Counted from the first letter of the stretch, positions 8,071 to 17,400 are shown. The stretch: 64,000 nt of DNA from Lepidodermella squamata (GCA_047495785.1 JBLDXI010000023.1:1054001-1118000), one strand, 5' to 3'. Numbers and translations are program-made. Notes: generated by a model from the letters alone, not told the origin.

Positions 8071-9438
8071 TTATACGCTAGTAAGACTGATGTCAACAGA
8101 GTCATGCTTGTAGTTGAAGCATATCTCCTTTTCCCTCTCAATGAACGAATAAATCACGAGAGGCTTATTCACCGCACCGACTGTCGCTTTGAATACTACA
8201 GAAACAGTGTTATCTGCTCGAGAATTGTAAATGGAAGTCGCATCCACGTCATCCAAGCAAAAGCAAAGAATTCTGTACAAGTTGCAAAATTCCATGTACG
8301 AAATCTGACATCCCGTATTCAGACTTTCCCTATCGCTGTTCTGATGCATATTCTGTTTTATGTAATTGTATAACCGGTGAGCTTTAAGCTTAGCAAAAGA
8401 TACATTGGATTCATTAAAGGCTTCTTTGTTATTAATCAAAAGGGAATATGAAGTAACGTTCCACATGTTATATATCTGCGTGAGTTTCTTCGGATATTCC
8501 TCGTCTGAGTAATCGGGGCAAAGAACAATATACACCCAATTTGGTTTCCTTATTTCAGTGCTGATTGTGTACTGAATATTCGTGGTATTTGCAGCAAACT
8601 GGCTGGACTGATATGGATCGATTGATATCCATTTATGAATTTTGGCGAATCCCTCGTTGAACTTTTTCATTATTGAAAGTTTCTGTTGGTTCATTAGTGT
8701 TACCTCCGGGATGTACATATTAGCTCGATTGAAATGATAGGTTAATCCTTCAGGTGTACCTGTATCAGCCGCGGTAATCACATACACCAAAGGCCGATTA
8801 TAGTTCGGAGTGAGAATGATTCTAAATCGAGACTTCGTGAAAATTCCATGATACGAATTGAAGAAGGGCAAATCTTTCAGATATAAAGTGACGGTGGCCT
8901 CAGTAGATTTCACATAGCTGCTTCGCGTTATCAAACCCTTGTTAGCTGCAGCTTTCGATGCGTCAAAAGTGTCGGCAATTAGCGTTGTGCTTCCTAAAGC
9001 CAACGGGCAGTCTTTCGAAAACAACACTTCTTCCCCTAAACTATTGGCGTAATCGGGACTCCATTTCAAAAGGAAATTTATGTTGGCCCAATGTTCGAGG
9101 AACCGCAGCTCCTCGATTTTGTGATCTGAATCCGATATTTGAACTTCAATATTGTCAAACAGGCTCAAAACGTGATTCCGAACGGCATACTTGTCAGTGT
9201 TCACGAACGCTGCTCCATTCTTCCTTTTAATTTGAAATTGAAACTCTAAGTACCCCTCTCTGACCAATAAATAATTGTCTTTTAGGTTGTAGCTGGAAAA
9301 TATCAATTTCGATGGTTGTGAATTTTGATCTTGAGTGAAATTCTGTGCTGGCGTTTCTGTCCATGTCTTTTTCTCAAAGACCCGATCTTGAATTTCAGTA
9401 GTCTCAAAGAGGTTATTGACAATCTCTTGTTGAAGCAT
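8071..9438 (-). CDS. MCP: Major capsid protein (double jelly-roll, Polinton type)
   Basis: The 455-residue product is dominated by beta-strand-type sequence and has features of the Polinton major capsid family, known in animal genomes as F54H12.2-like proteins. These include LIFSSYNLKDNYLLVREGYL near the N-terminus (first jelly-roll strands), NHVLSLFDNIEVQI, and RFRIILTPNYNRPLVYVI, followed by a second jelly-roll-like half. Position between pX-like, small basic and penton-type genes supports the call. Length is near that of related proteins and no internal stop is seen. An ATCTAAT motif lies 13 nt before the ATG. The fold is inferred from family resemblance, not from structure. Confidence 0.85.
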   Translation of the reverse strand: MLQQEIVNNLFETTEIQDRVFEKKTWTETPAQNFTQDQNSQPSKLIFSSYNLKDNYLLVREGYLEFQFQIKRKNGAAFVNTDKYAVRNHVLSLFDNIEVQISDSDHKIEELRFLEHWANINFLLKWSPDYANSLGEEVLFSKDCPLALGSTTLIADTFDASKAAANKGLITRSSYVKSTEATVTLYLKDLPFFNSYHGIFTKSRFRIILTPNYNRPLVYVITAADTGTPEGLTYHFNRANMYIPEVTLMNQQKLSIMKKFNEGFAKIHKWISIDPYQSSQFAANTTNIQYTISTEIRKPNWVYIVLCPDYSDEEYPKKLTQIYNMWNVTSYSLLINNKEAFNESNVSFAKLKAHRLYNYIKQNMHQNSDRESLNTGCQISYMEFCNLYRILCFCLDDVDATSIYNSRADNTVSVVFKATVGAVNKPLVIYSFIEREKEICFNYKHDSVDISLTSV

Positions 9439-9451
9439 AATTTACCAAAGG

Positions 9452-9458
9452 ATTAGAT
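9452..9458 (-). promoter_or_regulatory. Late-type motif ATCTAAT before the capsid gene
   Basis: ATCTAAT lies 13 nt before the capsid ATG and overlaps the stop codon of the upstream gene. Confidence 0.5.
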
Positions 9459-9755
9459 TTTTTTGAATCCAGAGCCTGAGTATGAATTTATATTATTTTT
9501 AATTTTGCGCTCGAGCTCCTCTATGGCTTTAAGATTAGTTGTTTCATGACTAGGCAGCACTTTTTCAGTCAATTTTGTTGCTACGAAACTTCCAACTTTA
9601 TCTCCTGCAGCTTCTGAACCAGATTTCAGCGCTGCTTTGACAAAATTGTGGGCTGGTTCAGTTGATACTGCTATTATTTTGGATAAAATGTTTCTACCAA
9701 CATCAACGAATCCTCGACCAGAAATGTAAACGCGCTTTCCACTTCGATTATTCAT
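9453..9755 (-). CDS. Small basic Polinton virion-type protein
   Basis: The 100-residue product begins MNNRSGKRVYISGRGFVDVG and ends GSGFKKI. A helical Ala/Ser/Lys-rich centre lies between. Small proteins with this KKVYxxGKG-type start and GSG-basic ending accompany the capsid genes of invertebrate Polintons. It may bind DNA or the inner capsid; the function is not established. Its stop codon lies within the upstream motif of the capsid gene. Two tandem ATCTAGT motifs precede its own ATG. Confidence 0.65.
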   Translation of the reverse strand: MNNRSGKRVYISGRGFVDVGRNILSKIIAVSTEPAHNFVKAALKSGSEAAGDKVGSFVATKLTEKVLPSHETTNLKAIEELERKIKNNINSYSGSGFKKI

Positions 9756-9767
9756 AATTCACCAATA

Positions 9768-9785
9768 ACTAGATAAGCACTAGAT
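9768..9785 (-). promoter_or_regulatory. Double late-type motif ATCTAGT before the small basic gene
   Basis: Two copies of ATCTAGT (9779-9785 and 9768-9774) lie in tandem before the ATG at 9755; the nearer one is 12 nt away. Confidence 0.5.
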
Positions 9786-10526
9786 TATATCTATACCTAT
9801 CCCCCATCTATTTTCCACAAAGTAAATCTCGTTTCCTTCTTGATTAGTAAGCCAAATTCGAATATTTTGCGTATTCGCGTTTGTGCACATTAGGAACCTT
9901 TTCTCGTTCGGAATGTAGTTGACGTGTTCCCCAAATTTTTTGTTGATAGGGCATGTAAAAATCACCGTGTTGTATTCGGGGATTACGCTATTATTAACCA
10001 CGGAACAATGAACAAACATTGTATCCAACCCCATAGTCACATCAGGGACGTTTTGGGAATTGAAATCGCGCTCATATGAGCCTATGTTGACCCCGAGAAA
10101 CCGGGCCATAGCTTCAGTTTCTACTATCAAAGAATAATTTTCTAAAATCCTCACACTTACGCAACTGAAAACGGTGTTGACACTTATATTTATGCCAAAA
10201 ATGTCTATTCCTTTCACGCTGTCAACAGTGAAATGGCCGTTCAACTTCATCTGAAAATGCAGGTAATTGTTAAAATCTTGAAAGGTGTAAGTCCCATCGG
10301 GGAAAACTACTTCATAAATGTCGTCATTTAGCGAGTATTCCAATATATTATTACCATAACGAGCAGAAACGTTGTGAAACGTATCGCTGAAATGAATATA
10401 ACTAACTGCAATTCGCCTTGCAGTGAAGTCTATTTTATCATTGAGGTATCGGTCGATGGTGTTATTTCGAGAACTTCGATTATTTGAAAGATACTCTAGT
10501 GGTAAGAAAATTGGGCTCAGACTCAT
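9780..10526 (-). CDS. PY: Penton-type minor capsid protein (Polinton PY)
   Basis: The 248-residue, beta-rich product begins MSLSPIFLPLEYLSNNRSS and contains the conserved pattern of Polinton minor capsids: VVFPDGTYTFQDFNNYLHFQ near residue 75, VETEAMARFLGVNIGSY near 135, and VHCSVVNNSVIPEYNTVIF near 170. The family is a single jelly-roll protein predicted to form the penton base at vertices. The gene neighbours the capsid and scaffold-like genes as in other elements. ATCTAGT lies 11 nt before the ATG. No break is visible. Confidence 0.85.
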   Translation of the reverse strand: MSLSPIFLPLEYLSNNRSSRNNTIDRYLNDKIDFTARRIAVSYIHFSDTFHNVSARYGNNILEYSLNDDIYEVVFPDGTYTFQDFNNYLHFQMKLNGHFTVDSVKGIDIFGINISVNTVFSCVSVRILENYSLIVETEAMARFLGVNIGSYERDFNSQNVPDVTMGLDTMFVHCSVVNNSVIPEYNTVIFTCPINKKFGEHVNYIPNEKRFLMCTNANTQNIRIWLTNQEGNEIYFVENRWGIGIDII

Positions 10527-10537
10527 TTTTATTTGAA

Positions 10538-10544
10538 ACTAGAT
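10538..10544 (-). promoter_or_regulatory. Late-type motif ATCTAGT before the penton-type gene
   Basis: ATCTAGT on the coding strand, 11 nt before the ATG, followed by an A/T tract. Confidence 0.5.
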
Positions 10545-10550
10545 AATTCC

Positions 10551-11714
10551 CTATATGCTGCACACAGTTTTATATTCTGCCTTCGTTATTTTACCATGCT
10601 TCAGCAACAAGTCCGCAATAGAAACCAATTCGTTCCTAATTGCTTCATTGTTATTACCTGCTCTAATTTCTCCCAAACAGTGCAGCATTCGCCTTTGCGC
10701 ATCCTGCAATGTCACAAAAGGCGCAGAACCAGACTGGTTAGGAATTACGAGTTCAGATTTTACGCCGGAGTGAGGTTTCGGTTGGTATCCGGTCCTGCGA
10801 CAAATGTCTTGAAAATGAGACAAATCTTCTTGGGTGTATTTGTACTTTTTCGGTTCATATCGCTTCAAAATGAGATTTCTCACGCCATCAGAAATTTGCT
10901 CATCAAACACTCTGCTTTTATTCTTTTTCCTGATGCGAAGCCACCCATCATGTAAATCTTCCTTGCGCACGTAAAATCGCCCAAACTTCTGGAGATTTTT
11001 TGGGGTTGGTTTGGTGAAACCCTCACCTGAATGTTTGCTTTTTAATTTTTCGCGATAGTCCCTCAGAACTGCAATGTCGCGCTTAATTCTATTATAGTCA
11101 TCTGAATCTCTTTTCCCTGCTCGAGTCAGATTAGAGAGCTTAACTCCTAAGACCTGCCTGTTATAAGTGGCCAAACTTACCACGGCTTCTTCTAGGTCCT
11201 CTTGTTTAATTTGATCAATTGTAGGGAAATTATGCTGACGGATGACAGCGTTCATTTCTTCTGTGTCATATGTCCCTTCTTGAGCATCCTCATTCTCCCT
11301 CGATGAGTCAGAATCAGAATCTTTTTCACTTTCATCAGTTTCTGAATTTCGCGAAGAGGCTAACCTACTTTTTTCAGGGCTCTCATACTCAAGCTTAGGG
11401 ATTTTCAACGCTACAGGAGATGCGGAGGCAGAGATAGATGGAGTGCTGTGCTTAACTATTGGTGGTTTCTTTTTAACAACTAATTCCTTGATCGAATTTT
11501 GCAAATTACGTATTGCATCGGTGGTTGGTCGTTGGTTGATAGCTGTTTGAATGGCTGTTAGTGGACTGGGTTCGGTTTCCACCCCAAATTTGTGCTTGAG
11601 CGCATAAGAATCGCGACTTGCAAGCGCGAGGTTTTTATCATACAACTTCTCTTCTCTATCTAATTGCTCCAAAATTTTTATTTGTTCGGTGATTGAGAGT
11701 TCTTTGATCGGCAT
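10551..11714 (-). CDS. Conserved Polinton protein with charged linker (scaffold-like candidate)
   Basis: This 387-residue protein is of unknown function. The first 60 residues are helical and charged. Residues 90-150 are a Ser/Asp/Glu-rich low-complexity linker (ETDESEKDSDSDSSRENEDA). The C-terminal half holds the conserved part, with FGRFYVRKEDLHDGWLRIRK near 240 and a final helical motif ADLLLKHGKITKAEYKTV. The tail 'KxGxIxxxEYxxL' resembles the end of the 4992-5612 protein (DGNITETEYNLI), an intriguing shared element. Placement between penton and packaging ATPase suggests an assembly or scaffolding role, which is inference. ATCTAGT lies 10 nt before the start. Confidence 0.6.
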   Translation of the reverse strand: MPIKELSITEQIKILEQLDREEKLYDKNLALASRDSYALKHKFGVETEPSPLTAIQTAINQRPTTDAIRNLQNSIKELVVKKKPPIVKHSTPSISASASPVALKIPKLEYESPEKSRLASSRNSETDESEKDSDSDSSRENEDAQEGTYDTEEMNAVIRQHNFPTIDQIKQEDLEEAVVSLATYNRQVLGVKLSNLTRAGKRDSDDYNRIKRDIAVLRDYREKLKSKHSGEGFTKPTPKNLQKFGRFYVRKEDLHDGWLRIRKKNKSRVFDEQISDGVRNLILKRYEPKKYKYTQEDLSHFQDICRRTGYQPKPHSGVKSELVIPNQSGSAPFVTLQDAQRRMLHCLGEIRAGNNNEAIRNELVSIADLLLKHGKITKAEYKTVCSI

Positions 11715-11724
11715 TTGAATTACG

Positions 11725-11731
11725 ACTAGAT
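11725..11731 (-). promoter_or_regulatory. Late-type motif ATCTAGT before the scaffold-like gene
   Basis: ATCTAGT on the coding strand, 10 nt from the ATG, in AT-rich sequence. It is one of a series at equivalent positions. Confidence 0.5.
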
Positions 11732-11736
11732 TTTAC

Positions 11737-12447
11737 TTACCGAGGTTCACCGTAAAATATTCCTGTATAATTTGCCCTTAGTTTCAACGACTTGTGTTTT
11801 ATTACGCTGTCAATAATAAAAGACCCATGATTTTTATACGACGAAACGCTCAGTTCGTACTTTTTCATGAATTCATCCTTTCCGATTTCTCCAGCGTGAA
11901 TTCTGTGAATTGCCTGAAGTTCCCGCCCGTCAGTCAGCTTTTTCAAAACGATAAACTGCGCATTGTCACGAATTATTTTGGGAATTTTAAAATATGACTG
12001 GCTCAAGTATGCCACGGAGCAATTGTACTTTCGTGACCTAATAAACAAATCGCCAATGTATTTCTCTTGGCTCTTAGCATTTTCCAGGCAAATATCATCA
12101 AAGACATACAAGTGCTGATACTTCTTGTCGAGCTTATCAAGGGGCATGACATCCGCTATATCTGTGGAAAAGTGAATAAGTGACTCGTTTATTCCTTTCA
12201 TTTCCAACTCGGCTTCTTTAGCTTTCTGCAAATTTATCAAGAACTGGTATTTGTCTTCATCCAAAGTTTTAGAGTAAATGAACAGCTTATGAAAAACCGA
12301 ATTATGAATGATATTGAGCAAATCATTAGTTTTACCGGTATTGCTTGGACCGATAATAATTGCTCGGAAACAATGCTGCGGGAAAAAAGGAGAGATATTT
12401 AACGGCGAAGACTCGCTTTTTGGGATTATTGAATCAAAATTGATCAT
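11737..12447 (-). CDS. ATP: Genome-packaging ATPase (A32/FtsK-HerA type)
   Basis: This is a 236-residue P-loop ATPase of the family that pumps DNA into capsids of Polintons, adenovirus-like and large DNA viruses. Walker A is IIGPSNTGKT (about residues 31-40). Walker B is HLYVFDDIC (about 111-119). A sensor-like region follows in CSVAYLSQSYFKIPKIIRDN. Length and motifs are complete, so the protein looks intact. It is the first gene of the minus-strand block and diverges from the integrase across 46 bp containing the palindrome at 12458-12473. Confidence 0.93.
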   Translation of the reverse strand: MINFDSIIPKSESSPLNISPFFPQHCFRAIIIGPSNTGKTNDLLNIIHNSVFHKLFIYSKTLDEDKYQFLINLQKAKEAELEMKGINESLIHFSTDIADVMPLDKLDKKYQHLYVFDDICLENAKSQEKYIGDLFIRSRKYNCSVAYLSQSYFKIPKIIRDNAQFIVLKKLTDGRELQAIHRIHAGEIGKDEFMKKYELSVSSYKNHGSFIIDSVIKHKSLKLRANYTGIFYGEPR

Positions 12448-12457
12448 TTACATTCCA

Positions 12458-12473
12458 ATTAGAAATTTCTAAT
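12458..12473. promoter_or_regulatory. Perfect 16-bp palindrome in the divergent ATPase/integrase promoter
   Basis: ATTAGAAATTTCTAAT is a perfect palindrome in the 46-bp gap between two divergent start codons. Each half contains TTCTAAT, close to the ATCTAAT motif of the late genes, so one site could serve both directions. Confidence 0.55.
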
Positions 12474-12493
12474 GCTGTTATAAACATTGTGAA

Positions 12494-14053
12494 ATGTTCG
12501 ACGGAATTATCAATAACTTGCCGGTAGAATTACATCTCCCCTCTTACCCGGTCAAAGGCGAATATCGTCCCCACGGATCATTCAACAACACGCAGAAGTA
12601 TAGTTACGCTGGACCAGGTACAAATTTCGTCCAGCGAATGAAGGAAGGATATGAAGGCATCAATGATCTGGACAAGGCAGCTAAAATTCATGACTATTAC
12701 TATTGGAAATACAAAGATCGAGAAATGCGGACGAGAGCAGACAGACTTCTAGCCGATGAAGCGTTTAAGATAGCCAACGACAATTCGAAAAGCGGATACG
12801 AGAGAGCCATGGCGGCGTTCGTATACAAAACCTTCCACGAAGGAGGCCTAGCCGATAAATTCCATGGAGGTCGAATGCCTACAGGATACGAGCTTTCCGC
12901 TGGGAAATGCGATTTCCATGGCGAGGGATACGAATTGCGGCAACGAAAGCCTGTGGATTATACTGCAACAAAATATATCGACGAAGTTTCAAAACCGAAA
13001 AGACAGCAGAAGAAGTCAGCAGGAAACGCTGAAAAACTCAAGCCTCAATTCGATAAGGAAAGCACGATAGAGAAGATGAATAGCGGAACGAGCAAAGTGA
13101 ATTTTCCCATTTTAGCTGATGAGTTACACAAACCGGCTAGAAAGAGATTCCCGCGGCGCAGAGTAATTATTCACGATGTGGATGAAACATGGGGTATGGA
13201 TCTGTGCTTCATGAATGATCTAGCTGATGACAACGAAGGCTATAAATACCTATTAACTGTTATTGATTGCTTTTCCAAATATGCGTGGGCTGTGCCGTTG
13301 AAAACTAAAGACGCTAAAACTGTATTTGATGCTTTCACAACTATCATCAACAAGAGTAAAAGAAAACCGAAGAATATTTGGGTTGATGAAGGTAGTGAAT
13401 TCTACAACTCAACTTTCACCAAATGGCTAAAAGCAAACAATGTCATCAGGTATTCAACGTATGAAAACTCCCATAACCCAATCATAGAGCGATTTAATAG
13501 AACACTGAAAACAATGATGTGGAAGAGGTTTACTCTTGAAAATACTCGAAAGTGGATCGATATGATAGATTCCTTAGTAGATGAATATAACAATAAGAAA
13601 CATAGATCCATTAATATGACCCCATCCGAAGCAGTGAATCCGATCAATAAAGATAGAGTATTACGAAGTCTCTACCCTAACCCCCCACCAAAATTGAAAA
13701 AACCAAAATTTAAGCTAAACGACATTGTCAGGATTAGTAGAATTGAAGAACTTTTTGAAAAGGGTTTTCATCCTAATGGGTCTGAAGAGTTGTTAAGAAT
13801 AGTGAAGATCAATGATACATACCCTAGAACGTATAAATTGAGAGCATTAGATGGCGAGGAAGTAGTCGGAAGTTTCTATGAGCAAGAGCTATTGAAATCT
13901 AAAATAAGCGAAAATGATTTATACGACAGCAGCATTCACCGCGTTGAGAAGATATTACAAAAGAAAACGGTCAAAGGTAAGGAAATGGTGTTAATTAAAT
14001 GGGCGGGCTATGATCATCCCACGTGGGAGAAAGCCGAAAATCTTATAGATTGA
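12494..14053 (+). CDS. INT: Phospholipase A2-like / integrase / chromodomain fusion protein
   Basis: The 519-residue protein has three parts. Residues about 35-80 resemble a viral phospholipase A2-type domain, with the calcium-loop motif YAGPGTNF and the catalytic His-Asp pair in KAAKIHDYYY. A basic linker follows (about 155-220). Residues about 230-400 are a retroviral-type integrase core with the D,D,E triad: Asp in WGMDLCFMNDL, Asp in IWVDEGSEF and Glu in NPIIERFNRTLK. The last 45 residues form a chromodomain (VEKILQKKTVKGKEMVLIKW...PTWEKAENLI). Integrase plus chromodomain is known in Polintons and would insert the element, possibly targeting chromatin. The N-terminal phospholipase part is usually separate or attached to virion proteins, so its fusion here is notable. 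No H2C2 finger is visible. The frame is intact. Confidence 0.9.
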   Translation: MFDGIINNLPVELHLPSYPVKGEYRPHGSFNNTQKYSYAGPGTNFVQRMKEGYEGINDLDKAAKIHDYYYWKYKDREMRTRADRLLADEAFKIANDNSKSGYERAMAAFVYKTFHEGGLADKFHGGRMPTGYELSAGKCDFHGEGYELRQRKPVDYTATKYIDEVSKPKRQQKKSAGNAEKLKPQFDKESTIEKMNSGTSKVNFPILADELHKPARKRFPRRRVIIHDVDETWGMDLCFMNDLADDNEGYKYLLTVIDCFSKYAWAVPLKTKDAKTVFDAFTTIINKSKRKPKNIWVDEGSEFYNSTFTKWLKANNVIRYSTYENSHNPIIERFNRTLKTMMWKRFTLENTRKWIDMIDSLVDEYNNKKHRSINMTPSEAVNPINKDRVLRSLYPNPPPKLKKPKFKLNDIVRISRIEELFEKGFHPNGSEELLRIVKINDTYPRTYKLRALDGEEVVGSFYEQELLKSKISENDLYDSSIHRVEKILQKKTVKGKEMVLIKWAGYDHPTWEKAENLID

Positions 14054-14077
14054 TGAGTAATTCATTCGTCTCTTGTG

Positions 14078-14350
14078 TTATTTATTATGTGTACGTATTT
14101 TGAAGTGAGAACAATTTTTCAATTTGTTCGTAATAATGTTACCGACAATTTCCTCCAATTGGTTCTCGGAAATAACCAACAATTTCTCTGTCGTGTTAAG
14201 CAGCATATCACTCAATTTCGCCATGTTTGATATTTCTCGCCAATACTTTTTACAACTGTTTTTATGAACCTCCTTATATGCTGATATCCTTTCTTCCTCC
14301 GTCAAATATTTTTTAGGTCTACCTCTCAGCTTCTTATTGTTTGAATCCAT
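14078..14350 (-). CDS. Small AT-hook-like Polinton protein
   Basis: The 90-residue product begins with an AT-hook-like RGRPKKYLTEEERISAYKEV, then a helical Lys-rich segment and a leucine-rich helix (about 45-75) that could dimerise. The AT-hook suggests minor-groove DNA binding. The gene is convergent with the integrase (25 bp apart) and divergent from the polymerase, with a TATA-rich motif matching that of the polymerase. A regulator of the element is a reasonable guess; I do not recognise the family. Confidence 0.55.
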   Translation of the reverse strand: MDSNNKKLRGRPKKYLTEEERISAYKEVHKNSCKKYWREISNMAKLSDMLLNTTEKLLVISENQLEEIVGNIITNKLKNCSHFKIRTHNK

Positions 14351-14361
14351 TCTGAATTTTC

Positions 14362-14377
14362 TTATATATACATTATA
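14362..14377 (-). promoter_or_regulatory. TATA-rich early-type motif, AT-hook gene
   Basis: TATAATGTATATATAA on the coding strand lies 11 nt before the ATG at 14350. A near copy precedes the polymerase. Confidence 0.4.
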
Positions 14378-14437
14378 AAGAGAAAATAATTTTAAGCTTT
14401 ACCAGGGAGAATTTTACTTAAAGAAATATTTTCTTAG

Positions 14438-14452
14438 TATAATATATATAAC
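14438..14452 (+). promoter_or_regulatory. TATA-rich early-type motif, polymerase gene
   Basis: TATAATATATATAAC ends two bases before the polymerase ATG at 14454. It matches the AT-hook gene motif and lacks the TCTA core of the late genes. Confidence 0.4.
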
Positions 14453-14453
14453 A

Positions 14454-17400
14454 ATGAGTAACGAAAATTCGAGCATAGTTGGTCCGAAGGGTTTCCCCAT
14501 TAAAAAAGGTGGAAAAGCCTATAAACAGTATATTAAAGACGGTTTTTCATACGACGAAACGAGTGGTAAATGGTATAAAAATGGACATCCATATGTTCAA
14601 CATGTTTTAAATCCCGAAAATAGAAAGTTGATCCCTGTTAATGGTGACATATTCAACCAGCTTGTAAATGACAATTACGTGTACGAAAAGTATAGAAACC
14701 AGCTAAAGAAAGTAACAGTTTTAAACAATAGAAAGATAGAAGTTGGATCAAGGGAATTCCTCAAGTTAGTTCGAAATACGCACGCTTACGATTCTAAAAA
14801 TAACATACTAACGAAATACAATAGTAGAATCAGAGATGGTTACGTATTCGATCCGATTACAGGGAAGCCTATCGTGATTGGAGGAGATAGATATGAAAGC
14901 TTGAGAAGACAAGGGTATGCAATAAAGGATGATTCGAATAAGATGTGCAAAAGACAAGAAAAAGCCGGTTTCGTTGTCAACCCCAAAACAATGAATAAAA
15001 TCAAAATTAATGGGGATAAATTCAATCAACTGATTGCTGATGGATATAAATACGTTCAAAAAACCAATAGCTTGGAAAAAGATGATTACTTTCATATAGT
15101 TAAAATTGATGACTTTGGTCATTTCAAAAATATTCTCAGTCGCACGGACATAGAGCCAACAAATAATTGTGAAATAGATTTTTACGAATATGCAAAGAAA
15201 ATCAAGCCCAAGGTTATTAACGAGTATCGAAAACTAATTAACCAGCGCGGCCCAGTAAGAGCAGTGCTGTATACATCACTTTACTACCAAGAGAATAACG
15301 GCGTTCCAACATACCAATGGAGCTCATCGAATGAGAAAGCTCCAACAATTATAAATCATGACGATATTCCTGGTATTGTAGATAATATGTTCGCACAAAT
15401 GGGTTCGAGCATTCAAGAGTATCATCAACGAGAGACAGGTGGGACGCTGATAGGAATTGGAAATACAAGTGTATGCACGTTTACATACAAGCCGTTGGCA
15501 GCAGGTTCTTACATAGAGACGCCGAAATGGATTGCGAATAAAAAAGCAGTCATTAACGTTCAAAACAAATCAGATAAATGTATCGTATGGAGCATTCTCG
15601 CTTCGCGGCATCAATTTGAAGATCATGCATATCGGGTTTCTAAATATATGAACTTTGAAAACACAATTAATACCGACGGAATCATATTCCCAATCAGCAT
15701 AAAAGACATATCGAAATTGGAAGATTTGAAGAAAATACGCATCAATATTATTGAATGCGGGAAAATCGACAAGGAGGTCCTCTTCCCGTTTTACGTTTCA
15801 GATAAGAAATTTCAAGAAGAAGTAAATCTTCTCAGAATTGTTGAGAACAAGCAAGCACATTACTGCTGGATAAAGAATCCTAGTGCACTGTTGGCAGGAG
15901 TTAACAAGCATGAGCATAAGCGATTCTGGTGTTTCAGATGCTTTCAGGGTTTTAATAGCGATGAATCCAGGCAGCATCATGTCAATGAAAAGAAGTGCAA
16001 TGAGAAAGATGGAAAAGTGAAAGTTGAAATGCCTAAGGGTGAATCGGTTACTTTTAAAAATTACGCCAAGCAGTTGAAAATCCCTTTTGCATTTTATTGT
16101 GACGCAGAGAGTTTTCTCGTGAAGACTAATCAGAAAAAGGGTGCCAGCTCCACTATTTATCAAAAACATGAAGCAAACTCTTTCGGTGTTTACCTTTCAA
16201 GTGATGTCGAGGGCATTAACTCGAGGTATAAAACATTCGAGGGCGAGAAATGCACCGAAGAATTTTTTCAAATATCTGATGAAACAGGAATCCTACTTGA
16301 CTTCATATCTGAGGAATACTAATAAAGCAATGACGCTGACAGGGCAGCAAAAAAAAAGAATATAACAAAGCTTCACAATGCCATATTTGTAAAGGAGCTT
16401 TTGCAGATGAGTCAGAAAAATAAAAAAAAGTGAGAGATCATGATCATTTGACAGGCTATTACAGAGGCGCAGCTCATAGTTTCTGCAATTTGAAATACAG
16501 CTATAGAAATGTCAATATTCCAGTAGTATTTCATAATTTGAAAGGTTATGATGCACATTTGATTTTACAAGCAGCAGGAAAGGTAATAGAAGAAATTAAT
16601 AATAAAAGAATATCAGAATGGGAGCAGAAATCTCATGTGAAGAAACGTTTGTTACAGATAGGAGCCATCGCAAATAGTTCTGAGAAATACATCTCTTTCA
16701 GCATTGGCCGATTGAGGTTCATAGACAGCCTCAACTTCATGCCGGTAAGTTTAGCTGATTTGGTACAGAATTTGAAAAAATCGAACGGTGGGTTCCCTCA
16801 TCTGAATAGCCAATTTCCGCGGCTAACAGATTTACAACTTGACCTGATAAAGCAGAAGGGATTCTATCCGTATGAATATATAGATGGTCCTGAAAAACTG
16901 GAGGAGCCTTCACTGCCTGATATGGAACATTTCTCTACCAGTCTCCACTCGAGTTCGATTGATGGGAAATCAGGGCGAGTACCAATATCACAGGAAGATT
17001 ATGAACATGCTAAACGCGTGTATAAAGAATTTCAATGTCGAAAATTCAAAGACTATCATAGCCTTTATTTGAAAACCGATGTTTTACTCTTAGCCGACTG
17101 TTTCGAGAGCTTCAGAGATACATGTATGAAGTATTACACATTGGACCCTGCTCATTATTTAACAGCGCCAAGTTTGTCGTGGGATGCTATGTTGAAGAAA
17201 ACTGGTGTTCGAATTGAACTATTGGAGAATGAAGATATGTTAACATTTGTAGAGGAGGGAATTCGTGGCGGGGTCAGCATAATCACTCATAGATACGCTG
17301 GAGCGAATAACAAATACATGGTTGAATATGACCCATCGAAGCCGGACTCGTATATTTTATACCTGGATGCAAATAATCTGTATGGCTATGCCATGTCGCA

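Noticed and set aside
4992-12447. Bacterial or phage operon contamination
   Set aside because: Gene content is the Polinton set, and the element has exact target duplications inside an animal receptor gene.
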